Assembly: GCA_964645585.1 (NCBI GenBank)
Contig: CAZYAN010000028.1
Span: 1-57,327 of the forward strand
From: DATGSL01 sp964645585
GTDB lineage: Bacteria > Verrucomicrobiota > Verrucomicrobiia > Opitutales > T3Sed10-336
Reading direction: 5' to 3'
DNA length: 57,327 nt
The notes under the pieces: generated by a model
The model's input: only the letters and a program-made list of their open reading frames with translations
Databases searched by the model: none
Told to the model about the DNA's origin: nothing
Shown: positions 42,020 to 50,598 of the stretch, one piece after another
Layout: the number at the start of each line of letters is the position of its first letter
Position numbering within the stretch: the first letter of the stretch is position 1
Translations under genes and position numbers: made by a program

Positions 42020-42886
42020 ATGAATAAAACGATAAAATCCCTCACGCTTCTCGGCTTCCCTTTGGCGGCCATGTTCGTCTCGCCGTTGAGCGGCCAGACT
42101 GTTCTTGATTTTGCCACCTCGGCGCAATTCACCGATAACTTCCGCATCACGACATCCGGTACGCACCTCTCTTGGCAGGAGGCTGGCCTGGTGGAAGGGA
42201 AACAGGGAAGCAATTTCTTCGGAACGGCGATCTATGACACCAATCCGGGATCGTCCAACTGGAACAACACCGGCTTCCTCACCGAACGTCTGGAGGCCGA
42301 TGTCGCGTGGAACACGATCAACAATCAGCCCTCGTTCCAATTTTTTACCCGGGCTCAGGAGGGAACGGGCCGGGGCGTTATCGCCCGTGTTCTTTTCGTG
42401 AGCGCGAGCAATATCCGCCTCCAGCTCCGGTACGACGCGTCGACCTCGGTTCATCCCGCGGATCCCAACCAGGGCAGCGAGCGGTTTTTCGACTGGGAGT
42501 ACAATGTCTTCGCCGGAGGCGGAGGGGTTTATCACCTTGAAGGCGGAAGCGGAGCGAGCGGCGGCACCGGAAACACGCTTCAAGCCGGTGTCTCCTACCA
42601 GCTTGTCCTGGAGCAGACCGACGCCGCGGATCCGGCGTTTCGACTTTCGGCCTTCACGCCGGAAGGCGACCTGCTGGCGACGACCGGTTTCCAAACGCTG
42701 ACGGCGACCGATGCCTATGACGGTCCCGGCGCGGTCGGTTTTAGCACGATCGCGGGCGGCAGCGGCGCCCAAACCATGCAGATCGACCGTTTTGCGATCA
42801 TCCCGGAACCGGCGCATTTCGCCGGCCTGTTCGGCCTCTTTGCCTGCTGCCTGGCCTTCCTTCGGCGCTCGAAACGGGAGAAGTGA
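42020..42886 (+). CDS. PEP-CTERM anchored single beta-sandwich module protein
   Basis: A 288-residue exported protein: signal peptide, one copy of the module (residues 28-255), then a PEP-CTERM sorting signal, PEPAHF followed by a hydrophobic helix and RRSKREK. PEP-CTERM proteins are processed by exosortase and attached at the cell surface or exopolysaccharide. The DNA for the module is almost the same as that for residues 400-640 of the protein at 36845, pointing to recent duplication or gene conversion. Of the four copies of this module, only this one carries an anchor, so it may display the module at the surface. Confidence 0.72.
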   Translation: MNKTIKSLTLLGFPLAAMFVSPLSGQTVLDFATSAQFTDNFRITTSGTHLSWQEAGLVEGKQGSNFFGTAIYDTNPGSSNWNNTGFLTERLEADVAWNTINNQPSFQFFTRAQEGTGRGVIARVLFVSASNIRLQLRYDASTSVHPADPNQGSERFFDWEYNVFAGGGGVYHLEGGSGASGGTGNTLQAGVSYQLVLEQTDAADPAFRLSAFTPEGDLLATTGFQTLTATDAYDGPGAVGFSTIAGGSGAQTMQIDRFAIIPEPAHFAGLFGLFACCLAFLRRSKREK

Positions 42887-42901
42887 AGCATGGATTCGGC
42901 A

Positions 42902-42921
42902 AACTGAACTGAACTGAACTG
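42902..42921. repeat. Pentamer tandem repeat (AACTG)x4
   Basis: Four perfect AACTG units lie 48 bases upstream of the ADP-ribosylglycohydrolase-like gene start, in a short intergenic region. Slippage here could alter promoter or leader spacing. Confidence 0.85.
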
Positions 42922-42968
42922 ACCTAAACGAACGAAAAACATCCGGAGGGACCGGAACGGGAAGAGAC

Positions 42969-44471
42969 GTGCATTCAATCGACGAAAAGATATACGGCTG
43001 CTGGCTGGGCAAGGCGATCGGTGGAACTCTCGGGTTGCCGCTGGAAGGTTTGCCCGGGCCGCATTCACTGACCTTTTACGATCCGGTTCCCTCCGAACCC
43101 TTGCCCAATGACGACCTCGATTTGCAGGTCGTCTGGGCTCACCACCTGCTCGAGACGAATGCGAAGCGGGTGACGCCCGACGTTCTGCTCGAGGCTTGGC
43201 GGAAACATGTGAAATTCCCGTGGGACGAATACGCCGTCCTGCTGCGGAACACGGAATATCAAGTTTCCGGATACAAAGTAGGTGCCTACGACAACTGGTT
43301 TGCGGAATGCATGGGCGCGGCGATCCGCAGTGAGCTTTGGGCTTGTATCGCGCCCGGAGAGCCCGAGCGGGCAGCCGGGTTCGCTTGGTGCGACGCGGTC
43401 TGTGATCACGCCGGGGACGGCGTTTGGGCGGAGGTCTTTTTCGCGGCTCTGCAGTCAGCCGCGTTCGTTGAATCCGATCCGAACATCTTGCTCGATACCG
43501 CCCTTTCGCTGCTGCCGCCTGACAGTCGCGTTCGCCGGGCCGTTGAAGCCTGCCGGCGCTGGTGGGCGGAAGAACGGGACTGGCTCGCGGTCCGGACGAA
43601 GCTCGATGTGGCCTTCGGCCGCCCGAATTTCACGGATGTGGCGGTCAACCTCGGATACACCGTTCTCGGGCTGCTGGCCGGGGAGGGCGATTTTGGCAAA
43701 TCGCTTTGCTTCGCTGTCAACTGCGGCGCCGACACCGACTGCACTGGAGCGACTCTTGGCGCGTTGCTCGGCATCCTCGACCCGTCGTCGATTCCGGAGA
43801 CGTGGCGCACGCCGATCGGGGACACGATCGTTCTGTCTAAAGAAATCGCTGGCGTGACCCCACCGGCGTCGCTCGGAGAATTTGTTTCGTGGACCGCACG
43901 GTTGCGGGGTCAGCTTCGCGATGATCATCCGCGGCCGGGAATCGTTGAGCCGCATCGGCCGGCGACGATTGATGAGGCGCCGCCGGTCACGGTCGCTGCC
44001 CGTTCGCGGGAGGCGCCGCCGGGAGCTTTCGATGCGGAGTCGGCGGATGCGGTCGTTCTCCCGGGGGCGGACGGTGGCTGGCGGGAGGAACGCTTTCCGG
44101 GCCACTGGATCGTTCGCCGGGCGGCGGATTTTCCCGAGGGAGGAATTCTGTTTGAAATGGAATTCCACCTCGAGAGCGAGCAGGAGCTTCTGGCGATGGC
44201 ATTCTCTTCGACGGAGACGGCGGCCTGGATCGATGGCAAACTGGCAGTCGGTCCATCCAGTATCGGGCGGCCTCAGTCGGGACCATCGTTTCATCGCAAG
44301 GGATCGACGACCGGAAGTGCGGGAACCCTTGCACCAGGGCGGCATCTTCTCCACATCGCGTGGGCGCGACCCGAAGGGAGGGAGGTGGCCGAACTGGTCT
44401 TTGGCCTCGCCGACGCGAAGACAGAGTTTTGGCTCCCGTTCGCCCTCGCGCGGCCGGTCAGTCCGCAGTGA
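42969..44471 (+). CDS. ADP-ribosylglycohydrolase-like protein with C-terminal extension
   Basis: A 500-residue protein from GTG 42969. Residues 1-320 have the DraG/ADP-ribosylglycohydrolase fold: GCWLGKAIGGTLGLPLEG, acidic metal ligands in NDDLDLQ near residue 48, and the closing GADTDCTGATLGALLG near residue 255. The family removes ADP-ribose from proteins or other groups and needs two Mg2+. About 170 further residues form a beta-rich domain of unknown role, uncommon in DraG itself. In Verrucomicrobiota such genes often sit in glycan or nucleoside loci, so the true substrate may be an N- or O-glycosidic small molecule. Confidence 0.75.
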   Translation: MHSIDEKIYGCWLGKAIGGTLGLPLEGLPGPHSLTFYDPVPSEPLPNDDLDLQVVWAHHLLETNAKRVTPDVLLEAWRKHVKFPWDEYAVLLRNTEYQVSGYKVGAYDNWFAECMGAAIRSELWACIAPGEPERAAGFAWCDAVCDHAGDGVWAEVFFAALQSAAFVESDPNILLDTALSLLPPDSRVRRAVEACRRWWAEERDWLAVRTKLDVAFGRPNFTDVAVNLGYTVLGLLAGEGDFGKSLCFAVNCGADTDCTGATLGALLGILDPSSIPETWRTPIGDTIVLSKEIAGVTPPASLGEFVSWTARLRGQLRDDHPRPGIVEPHRPATIDEAPPVTVAARSREAPPGAFDAESADAVVLPGADGGWREERFPGHWIVRRAADFPEGGILFEMEFHLESEQELLAMAFSSTETAAWIDGKLAVGPSSIGRPQSGPSFHRKGSTTGSAGTLAPGRHLLHIAWARPEGREVAELVFGLADAKTEFWLPFALARPVSPQ

Positions 44472-44522
44472 GGCGCGGCGGGCATTATCGACGAATGCTA
44501 TTTGATCAGCTGAAAAATTTTC

Positions 44523-45416
44523 ATGAACCAGGAAAAACCAGGACGAAAACTTACGATTTTAATGGTCGGAGGCCATCCGGCTGACGCCTTTGACAACGCG
44601 GGCGGCACGCTTGTCCATCATATTGAGCGCGGCGACCGGGTTGTCTGTGCTGTTCTGACGACCGGCGCGCGGTCCCACGCCAACGCGCTCCTCGATCAGC
44701 TGCGGCAAGGCAGTTACCAGGGAACTGAAGAGGATGTTGAGGCGGAAGTCGCGCGATGGGTTCAGGAGAAGAACCGCGAGGTCGTCAAGGCCTGCGGGAT
44801 CATGGGGATCAAAGAGCTCCGTTTTCTGGAACGGGACGATGATTTCCTCCTCCTTGACCGCGAACTCGTCCTGCAGATTGCCGATGTGATTCTCGACGTC
44901 TGTCCGGATGTGATCATCACCCATTGGCCGTATGAGGAGGGGGGGATCGCCTCGACGCACGCGACGACCGCGCAAGCGACGCTTCATGCGTGCGAGTATG
45001 CCAAGTCGGCCCGGCTGAACGACGCGCGCCCTCCGCACAATGTCGCGCAGATTTACTTCATGGGCATCCCGTCCTCGGGGATGACCGGATCGAAGATGGA
45101 GATGTTCAAGGCCCGGCCCGATTTCGTCATCGACTGCACGGACGTCATGGAACGAAAGATCAAGGCGCTTGATTGCATTCGCAGCCAGCTGTATCACGGC
45201 GCCTACGCCAGGAAGCGGATCGAGACGAACGATGGCCATTTTGGCGCCTTTTCGAAGATTCCGTACGGGGAACCGTTTATGGCTCACCGGCCCGAGGTTT
45301 GCCATTTCCTGCCTGTCGGGAATGTGCTGCTGGATCGGGCGAACGAGACCCAGCGGGAACGTTTCGACCGGAGTTGCCTTCTTGTCGGCCATACCGTGCC
45401 GGTCGCCGACGAATAA
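44523..45416 (+). CDS. PIG-L family deacetylase-like protein
   Basis: A 297-residue protein of the PIG-L/LmbE family of zinc-dependent N-acetylglucosamine deacetylases. The hallmark HPDD reads HPADAFDNAGGT near residue 19: the His and second Asp remain while the first Asp, normally the general base, is Ala. A later ITHWPYEEGGIASTHATT supplies a likely second His ligand. The altered base residue makes catalysis uncertain. Convergent with the beta-lactamase-fold gene. It follows the ADP-ribosylglycohydrolase-like gene by 51 bases and may be in the same operon. Confidence 0.75.
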   Translation: MNQEKPGRKLTILMVGGHPADAFDNAGGTLVHHIERGDRVVCAVLTTGARSHANALLDQLRQGSYQGTEEDVEAEVARWVQEKNREVVKACGIMGIKELRFLERDDDFLLLDRELVLQIADVILDVCPDVIITHWPYEEGGIASTHATTAQATLHACEYAKSARLNDARPPHNVAQIYFMGIPSSGMTGSKMEMFKARPDFVIDCTDVMERKIKALDCIRSQLYHGAYARKRIETNDGHFGAFSKIPYGEPFMAHRPEVCHFLPVGNVLLDRANETQRERFDRSCLLVGHTVPVADE

Positions 45417-45471
45417 AGCTGGAGGCGCGGCCCGACGGTTAACTGCCCGCGTTTGTTGATGCGGTGGCTGG

Positions 45472-46650
45472 CTAACGCGCCCGGACCAGTTTGACGAGAA
45501 GGGGTCCGATCTCGTTCAGGCTGACCCGTTCGGGGAAGGTCCAGTCGTTGATCTTGACCATGACGAGGCGGTGTTCGGGGATGATCGCGCAGAACTGGCC
45601 GCCGTTGCCGGACATGTGCCAGATCCGCGGGTCTCCGCCAAACCTTCTGCCGCGCCAAGTGAATCCGTAGGTGTCATCCGAAAAATCCCGCGACGCCGCC
45701 TGCTGCCGGGCTGGGGAGCGGTGGTCAAAGACCGGTGCGGATACGGGGGTGCGGGCTTCGATTGCATAGTCGCGCGGCAGAAGTTGTTCGTCCTTCCAGC
45801 GTCCGTCGTTCAAATACAGCCATCCGAGGCGTGCAAGATCGCGCGGGGTCCATTCCGTGAACGAGAATCCGGGCGCCACCGGAATCTCGCGCCCGTCGAC
45901 AACGACCGTCCGGGACATGGCCGCGATGACGCCGTCGGAAAGCTGAACCGTTGCTCCGGCGGGAAGCGTAATCGACTCCATCGGCCCGATGTGCCAATGC
46001 ATCCGCGCCCCGATTTTGTCGAGGATCCGCCGTTGGAGAACCGATTCCAGGTCCTCCCCAAACACATAGGTCAATGCGGCCGCGAGTTCGGCGGTATGGT
46101 CGTTGTGGTAGCGGCACTCGAGTCCGGGCGGCATGTTACCGGGATCGACGTAGCCGGCCGCCGAAATGGTCGCTCGGATCCCGGAGGTTGCCGTCACCAG
46201 GTGGCGAAAAGTGATTTCCTTCGTATGGGGGCCGACCGAGAAGCCGGGATAATATTGGATAACCGGGTCGTCGATGCTCTTGATCAGCCCGTCGCCGAGG
46301 GCGAGGCCGAGCAGGGTGCCTGTCACGCTTTTCGTAATCGATTGGACTTCATGGCGCTGTTCCGGCGGCCCTCCGTGCGTCCACTCGGCAACGAGGAGAC
46401 CGTTGTGAATGAGGACGCCGCTGGCGTTCACTTTCTTCATCAGAGCGCCGATTTCGTCAAGGACCGCGGAATCGAGTCCGCCATTTTTAGGATCACCGGT
46501 TTCCCACTCTTCACCGGGGAAGCGCGCTGGGCCGTCCGCGTGTTCGGCGCAGGCGGATGGAAGGATGGCAAGCGCCAGGAGCGCGACGGCAAAAAGGCCC
46601 CGGAAGCCGGGGCGCGAGGGAGCGGTTGCAAGGCGATAGGGCGAAGGCAT
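45472..46650 (-). CDS. Beta-lactamase-fold serine hydrolase, lipoprotein
   Basis: A 392-residue lipoprotein-like protein: the signal ends LAILPSAC with the Cys as likely lipid site. The penicillin-binding/class C beta-lactamase motifs are present in order: SITK (SxxK) near residue 128, YHN (YxN) near residue 182, and HMSGNGG (HxG type) near residue 363. Such proteins are esterases, amidases or carboxypeptidases; beta-lactam resistance is not implied. It is in the same direction as the SDR and amidohydrolase genes upstream, 13 bases after the SDR stop, and could release an ester or amide substrate for them. Confidence 0.78.
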   Translation of the reverse strand: MPSPYRLATAPSRPGFRGLFAVALLALAILPSACAEHADGPARFPGEEWETGDPKNGGLDSAVLDEIGALMKKVNASGVLIHNGLLVAEWTHGGPPEQRHEVQSITKSVTGTLLGLALGDGLIKSIDDPVIQYYPGFSVGPHTKEITFRHLVTATSGIRATISAAGYVDPGNMPPGLECRYHNDHTAELAAALTYVFGEDLESVLQRRILDKIGARMHWHIGPMESITLPAGATVQLSDGVIAAMSRTVVVDGREIPVAPGFSFTEWTPRDLARLGWLYLNDGRWKDEQLLPRDYAIEARTPVSAPVFDHRSPARQQAASRDFSDDTYGFTWRGRRFGGDPRIWHMSGNGGQFCAIIPEHRLVMVKINDWTFPERVSLNEIGPLLVKLVRAR

Positions 46651-46663
46651 GGTTCCAGAGCAA

Positions 46664-47440
46664 TCAAGTGGAAGGCGGAGATTCGGGCATTCGTCCGATC
46701 TGTCCGACGGTCAATCCGCCGTCGACGGTCAGGATCTGACCGGTGATGTAGGCGGCGGCGTCGCTGCAGAGAAAGGCGATCGCGCCGGCGCAGTCGTCGG
46801 CCACGCCGATCCGGCCGAGCAGAATCTTGTTTTCGTAGTGGCGGCGTTTCTCCGGTTTCTTATCGATCCATTCGGCGGTGAGCGGCGTTTTGATCAGACC
46901 GGGCGCAACTCCGTTGACGCGGATCCCGTGCGGAGCAAGGGCATGGGCGAGCGAGCGGGTCATCATGACCAGCGCCCCTTTCGAAGTGTCGTAAGCGGTC
47001 GAGTTCTCCTCGGACTGAAATCCGTTGGTCGAACTCACGACGACCACCGCGCCCGGCCGCTGCTCCCGGACGAGCCGGCGGGCGAACTCCTGTATTAAGA
47101 AGTAGGATACTTTCACGTTCAGGTTCATCGTTCGATCCCACCGTTCCTCGTCCATATCGAGAAACGGCGCGTCGAAGAATGAACCGGCATTGCAGACCAG
47201 GAGGTCGATGTCCGGCGCGGCCTGGAAGGCGCTTGCGGCCAGGCGCTGCCCGGCACCCGGGGCGGCGAGGTCCTCGATGAGGTATATTGCCTCGGCGGGA
47301 ATCGCGGACGGGGATGGGTCCCGGCCGTGGAAGACGACTTTCGCTCCGGCTTGGTGCAGAGCAAGTCCGGCAGCGAGGCCGATGCCGCGCGAGGAGCCGG
47401 TGACGAGGGCTGTCCGTCCGTTAAGTGAAAAGCTGTTCAT
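46664..47440 (-). CDS. Short-chain dehydrogenase/reductase
   Basis: A 258-residue classical SDR with LVTGSSRGIGLA cofactor motif, VCNAGSFF, catalytic VVVSSTNGF and YDTSKGA, and the closing ITGQILTVDGG. It overlaps the upstream amidohydrolase gene by 20 bases, so the two are translated together. The role is likely oxidation or reduction of a small carbonyl compound in the same pathway; the substrate is not recognisable. Confidence 0.8.
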   Translation of the reverse strand: MNSFSLNGRTALVTGSSRGIGLAAGLALHQAGAKVVFHGRDPSPSAIPAEAIYLIEDLAAPGAGQRLAASAFQAAPDIDLLVCNAGSFFDAPFLDMDEERWDRTMNLNVKVSYFLIQEFARRLVREQRPGAVVVVSSTNGFQSEENSTAYDTSKGALVMMTRSLAHALAPHGIRVNGVAPGLIKTPLTAEWIDKKPEKRRHYENKILLGRIGVADDCAGAIAFLCSDAAAYITGQILTVDGGLTVGQIGRMPESPPST

Positions 47441-48395
47441 CGGGCAGGTTGAGAAACATCAAAGTGTTGTCGCTGGTGATTCGGTTTCGCGCTTCCGGCG
47501 GAAGGGCGTTCAGGTATTCGCTCTCACGAGCGTAGCTGGAGCGAAGGGAGAGGATGCCGCCGTCGTGGGTTCGTCCGATGTAGCTGTAGAACGGGGAGTC
47601 GGAGCCCCAAAGGAGTTTTTCCGGGTAGGCCTGGGCGAGGTCGGCGAGGACCGTATCCGGCCGGCTGTAGTCGGAATCGAAACGTTCGCTGGGCGGCGGA
47701 ATAATCGGAAGCCGGCGCTCGGCTGCTTCGCAGTGGATTCCGTGGGCGGAGCAGTCGAACCAGCAGTTGGGAAGACTCGCGAGCCGGTCGAGACTGGATT
47801 TTTCGAACCGGCACGAGTGGGCGAGGCAGAATCGAAGGTCGGGGTTGGATTCGGCGACATCGAGGATGTCGGACGACTGCGACCATGGGTCGTTCATTGC
47901 GTAGCTCGAGTGGATCAAGAACGGCAGATTCCACTCGCGGGCGAGGTCGAGGAAGACGCGTCCTTGGCTGAGGAGCTTCCGAACGCGGGCTTGGATGATC
48001 GTTCCCTGGATCTTGAATCCATAAAATGGATACTCTTCGCGCAACTCGCGGAGCGCCCTCGCCTGGGCCGCTGGCGTCCGTTCCGGGTCGATCATCGTAA
48101 AAGGAATGAACTTCCGGGAATCATCCGGAAACATCCGGTGGATCTCCGCGAGCATGCGGCGGTTCTCAAAGGCGTACGGCGTGTCTGCGATGGCGCCGTC
48201 CGGTTGAAGTTTTCCGTCGAGGTAGCCGCGCGGGGAGAAAGCGAGATTGGAGACCATCGGGAAGACGATCCAGTGGCTGATCCCGGCGCGCTCGCCGTCC
48301 CCAATCAGGGTCGGCACATCCTGCGCGTAAGGAAATCCGCCGCTCAGGTAGAAGAGGAGATCCACGCCAAGATGATTGTGGCAGTCGATGCGCAT
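47421..48395 (-). CDS. Amidohydrolase (metal-dependent hydrolase, amidohydrolase-2 type)
   Basis: A 324-residue TIM-barrel amidohydrolase. The N-terminal DCHNHLGVD gives the HxH pair, FLIHSSYA and CLAHSCRF supply later His ligands, and LLWGSDSPFYSY the closing Asp. This group includes decarboxylases and lactonases. It is the first gene of a three-gene minus-strand run and is divergent from the IclR regulator, with an IclR-operator-like inverted repeat between them. It probably belongs to the IclR regulon. Confidence 0.8.
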   Translation of the reverse strand: MRIDCHNHLGVDLLFYLSGGFPYAQDVPTLIGDGERAGISHWIVFPMVSNLAFSPRGYLDGKLQPDGAIADTPYAFENRRMLAEIHRMFPDDSRKFIPFTMIDPERTPAAQARALRELREEYPFYGFKIQGTIIQARVRKLLSQGRVFLDLAREWNLPFLIHSSYAMNDPWSQSSDILDVAESNPDLRFCLAHSCRFEKSSLDRLASLPNCWFDCSAHGIHCEAAERRLPIIPPPSERFDSDYSRPDTVLADLAQAYPEKLLWGSDSPFYSYIGRTHDGGILSLRSSYARESEYLNALPPEARNRITSDNTLMFLNLPDEQLFT

Positions 48396-48415
48396 ATTTT
48401 GATTGACGAAATTAG

Positions 48416-48434
48416 CGTTTTACAGTGTGAAACG
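48416..48434. promoter_or_regulatory. Inverted repeat, candidate IclR operator
   Basis: CGTTT and AAACG flank a nine-base centre (TACAGTGTG) in the 58-base gap between the divergent amidohydrolase and IclR genes. IclR-family regulators often bind palindromes with GTTT/AAAC-like arms in such positions. Confidence 0.45.
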
Positions 48435-48453
48435 AATAGGTAAAGAAAAAACG

Positions 48454-49209
48454 ATGAGTATCGCGGTCGTTGAAAAAACATTTCAGATCCTCGAAGCGAT
48501 GGCTCGGAGCGGAAAGGCGATGCCGCTTCTTGCGCTTTCCGAGGAAACGGCTCTTCCAAAGCCGACCGCTTACCGGATTTTGCAGTCGCTCGCCGGTCTC
48601 GGCTACGTGGCCCAGGAGGAAAAAACCGGACACTATTTCACCACGTGGCGATTGAGCGATCTGGTGCCGAGGGATCCTCACCTTCGATTGAAGGAGGCGG
48701 CGCGTCCGGCGATGGAGCGTTTGCACGCGCGATTTAACGAGACGGTGAATCTTGGCGTTCTCGACGGCGGGACGGTCCGGTATATTCAAGTACTGGAGAC
48801 GACCAAGCCCTTGCGCTGGGTGGTGCGGCCCGGACGAAGTGATCCGTTTCATCTGACGGCGCTCGGCCGCGCGATTGCCGCGTTCCAGTCGCGCGACCGG
48901 CAGGACCGTCTCTTGGAGAAGGCGGACGGCGACCCGAAGCGGCTGCGGCGGATTCTCGACGAAACGCGCCGGCGCGGATGGGCGATGGAGGAAGAGGAGG
49001 CCGCCGCTGGAGTCGCGTGTCTGGCGATGCCGCTGGCCGAGCGGGGCGTTGCGAACGCCGCGATCAGCGTCTCCGTGCCGGTGAGCCGATTGACGCGAAA
49101 GCTGCGGGACGAACTCGTCACCGAATTCCGGCAATTGCAAAAGGATGCGAGAACAGAACCTGTAAAGGTCGGTGATTCAGCCCCTCTTCATTTGGCGGGG
49201 AGGCGCTGA
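48454..49209 (+). CDS. IclR-family transcriptional regulator
   Basis: A 251-residue regulator from ATG 48454; longer starts would cover the operator. Winged helix-turn-helix at residues 5-65 (FQILEAMARSGKAMPL, LPKPTAYRILQSL), effector domain from about 75 with VNLGVLDGGTVRYIQVLE and HLTALGRAIAAF, and the late EEEAAAGVACLAMPL pocket segment. It is divergent from the amidohydrolase operon and followed by an aminotransferase, an M81 peptidase and a RidA gene. It most likely senses a small acid from that pathway and controls both directions. Confidence 0.85.
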   Translation: MSIAVVEKTFQILEAMARSGKAMPLLALSEETALPKPTAYRILQSLAGLGYVAQEEKTGHYFTTWRLSDLVPRDPHLRLKEAARPAMERLHARFNETVNLGVLDGGTVRYIQVLETTKPLRWVVRPGRSDPFHLTALGRAIAAFQSRDRQDRLLEKADGDPKRLRRILDETRRRGWAMEEEEAAAGVACLAMPLAERGVANAAISVSVPVSRLTRKLRDELVTEFRQLQKDARTEPVKVGDSAPLHLAGRR

Positions 49210-49225
49210 AGCGCCTAGTCTTACA
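49172..49225. repeat. Structured REP-like element at the end of the IclR gene
   Basis: AGGCGC (49201-49206) and GCGCCT (49211-49216) form a perfect stem with a TGAA loop that contains the IclR stop codon. Read on the minus strand, the stretch has GTAAGA, GCGCTTC, GCGC and GAGGGGCTGAA in the same order as the element at 12611-12690, suggesting two copies of one dispersed repeat. Confidence 0.4.
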
Positions 49226-49242
49226 TTTTGATTGAATTGAAT

Positions 49243-50598
49243 ATGACAGCACCCAATGACCCATTCGCCCGTTCGCGTGAACTTTTTGAACGCGCGCGGA
49301 AATGCATCGCCGGCGGAATCAACAGCGGTATCCGAAAAATGGAACAGCCGGTTCCGCTCTACTTCGTTCGCGGCGAGGGACCGCGCCTCTGGGATGTTGA
49401 TGGCAATGAAACCATCGACTACCAGCTCGGACAGGGAGCGCTGCTTTATGGCCATGCGCCCGAAGGCATGGCGAGGGCGATCGCGGACCAGGCGCGTCTG
49501 GGAACCCATTGGGCGGCGCAGTCCGAACTCGAGATCGAAGTCGCGGAGCGTTTGCAGTCGATGATTCCGAGCGCGGAGCTGGTTCGATTTAATAATTCGG
49601 CGACGGAGGTGGTATGCTCGGCGTTTCGCCTTGCGCGCGCGCACACCGGCCGGCCGCTGATCTTGCGGTTTGAGGGTCATTACCATGGATGGAGCGACGA
49701 AGGGCTTGTCGGTTACGCGACACCCGCCGATGCGTGGGAGGATGCGGAGAATCCGCCCGCGATCCATCCGAGCGAGGGAGTCATTCCCGAGGTTTTAGAC
49801 AATTTCGTCGTGGCTCGCTGGAATGATCCGGAGCATCTGGAGCGCCGGGTACGCCAGTACAAAGGCAGGATCGCGGCGATCATTTTTGAGCCAATCCTCT
49901 GCAATACTGGCTGCATTGAACCGGTGGCCGGAATGATAGAAACGATCCGCGAGATCTGCACGCGCGAGGGAATCGTGATGATCGCCGACGAGACCATCAC
50001 CGGATTCCGGTTTGGTCCAGGCGGCGCGCAGGGGTATCTTGGTTTTAAGCCGGACCTGACGGTCCTCGGGAAGGCAATCGGAGGCGGGACGCCGTTTGCG
50101 GCACTCGCTGGGCGCAAGCCGTTTTTCGAAAAGATTATCGGCGGGACCGTAATTCACGCCGGAACCCTGAATGCGAATCCGCTCTGCCTGGCCGCGAGCC
50201 GGTGGTGTCTCGACTTTGCGCTCGGGAAGGGGCCGGATTATCCGGCGGAAGTGAACCGCCTCGGGCGGAAACTGATGGACGGCTTGCGCGAGCTGGCTGA
50301 CGCGCATGGAATTCGGATGCGGCCGCAGGGCCCGGGTCTGGCTTTTCATGCGACAATAGTGAAGGCGGGCGCGGAAGAAGGGCCGGTGCGGGATTATCGC
50401 GACTATACGCGCCGTCAGGATGCGCCGCGGTGGGCTCATTTGCGCCGATGCCTCTTGGAGGAAGGCGTGCGCGCGATCGAGCGCGGCCTCTGGTTTGTCA
50501 GTCTCGTTCATACCGAGGCTGACATCGAGGAAACCCTGCGCCGGGCCGAGAAGGGATTCGCACGACACGCGGCCGAGTGGAAGGAAGCATCCGCGTGA
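49243..50598 (+). CDS. Class III PLP aminotransferase (glutamate-1-semialdehyde aminomutase-like)
   Basis: A 451-residue PLP enzyme; ATG 49243 is preferred to an upstream TTG. It has the class III order: ANDPF-like start with LFERARKCIAGGINSG, LWDVDGNETIDYQLGQGALLYGH, RFNNSATEVVCSAFRLAR, an IADETITGFRFG segment near residue 255 and the PLP lysine in VLGKAIGGGTPFAA near residue 283. It resembles HemL-like aminotransferases that are not HemL itself, acting on amino acids or amines. It precedes an M81 peptidase and a RidA protein, which removes the reactive enamines that PLP enzymes form. Confidence 0.82.
   Translation: MTAPNDPFARSRELFERARKCIAGGINSGIRKMEQPVPLYFVRGEGPRLWDVDGNETIDYQLGQGALLYGHAPEGMARAIADQARLGTHWAAQSELEIEVAERLQSMIPSAELVRFNNSATEVVCSAFRLARAHTGRPLILRFEGHYHGWSDEGLVGYATPADAWEDAENPPAIHPSEGVIPEVLDNFVVARWNDPEHLERRVRQYKGRIAAIIFEPILCNTGCIEPVAGMIETIREICTREGIVMIADETITGFRFGPGGAQGYLGFKPDLTVLGKAIGGGTPFAALAGRKPFFEKIIGGTVIHAGTLNANPLCLAASRWCLDFALGKGPDYPAEVNRLGRKLMDGLRELADAHGIRMRPQGPGLAFHATIVKAGAEEGPVRDYRDYTRRQDAPRWAHLRRCLLEEGVRAIERGLWFVSLVHTEADIEETLRRAEKGFARHAAEWKEASA

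Noticed and set aside
45472..46650. A beta-lactamase resistance gene.
   Set aside because: The SxxK/YxN/HxG motifs occur in many esterases and carboxypeptidases; nothing specific to antibiotic hydrolysis is visible.
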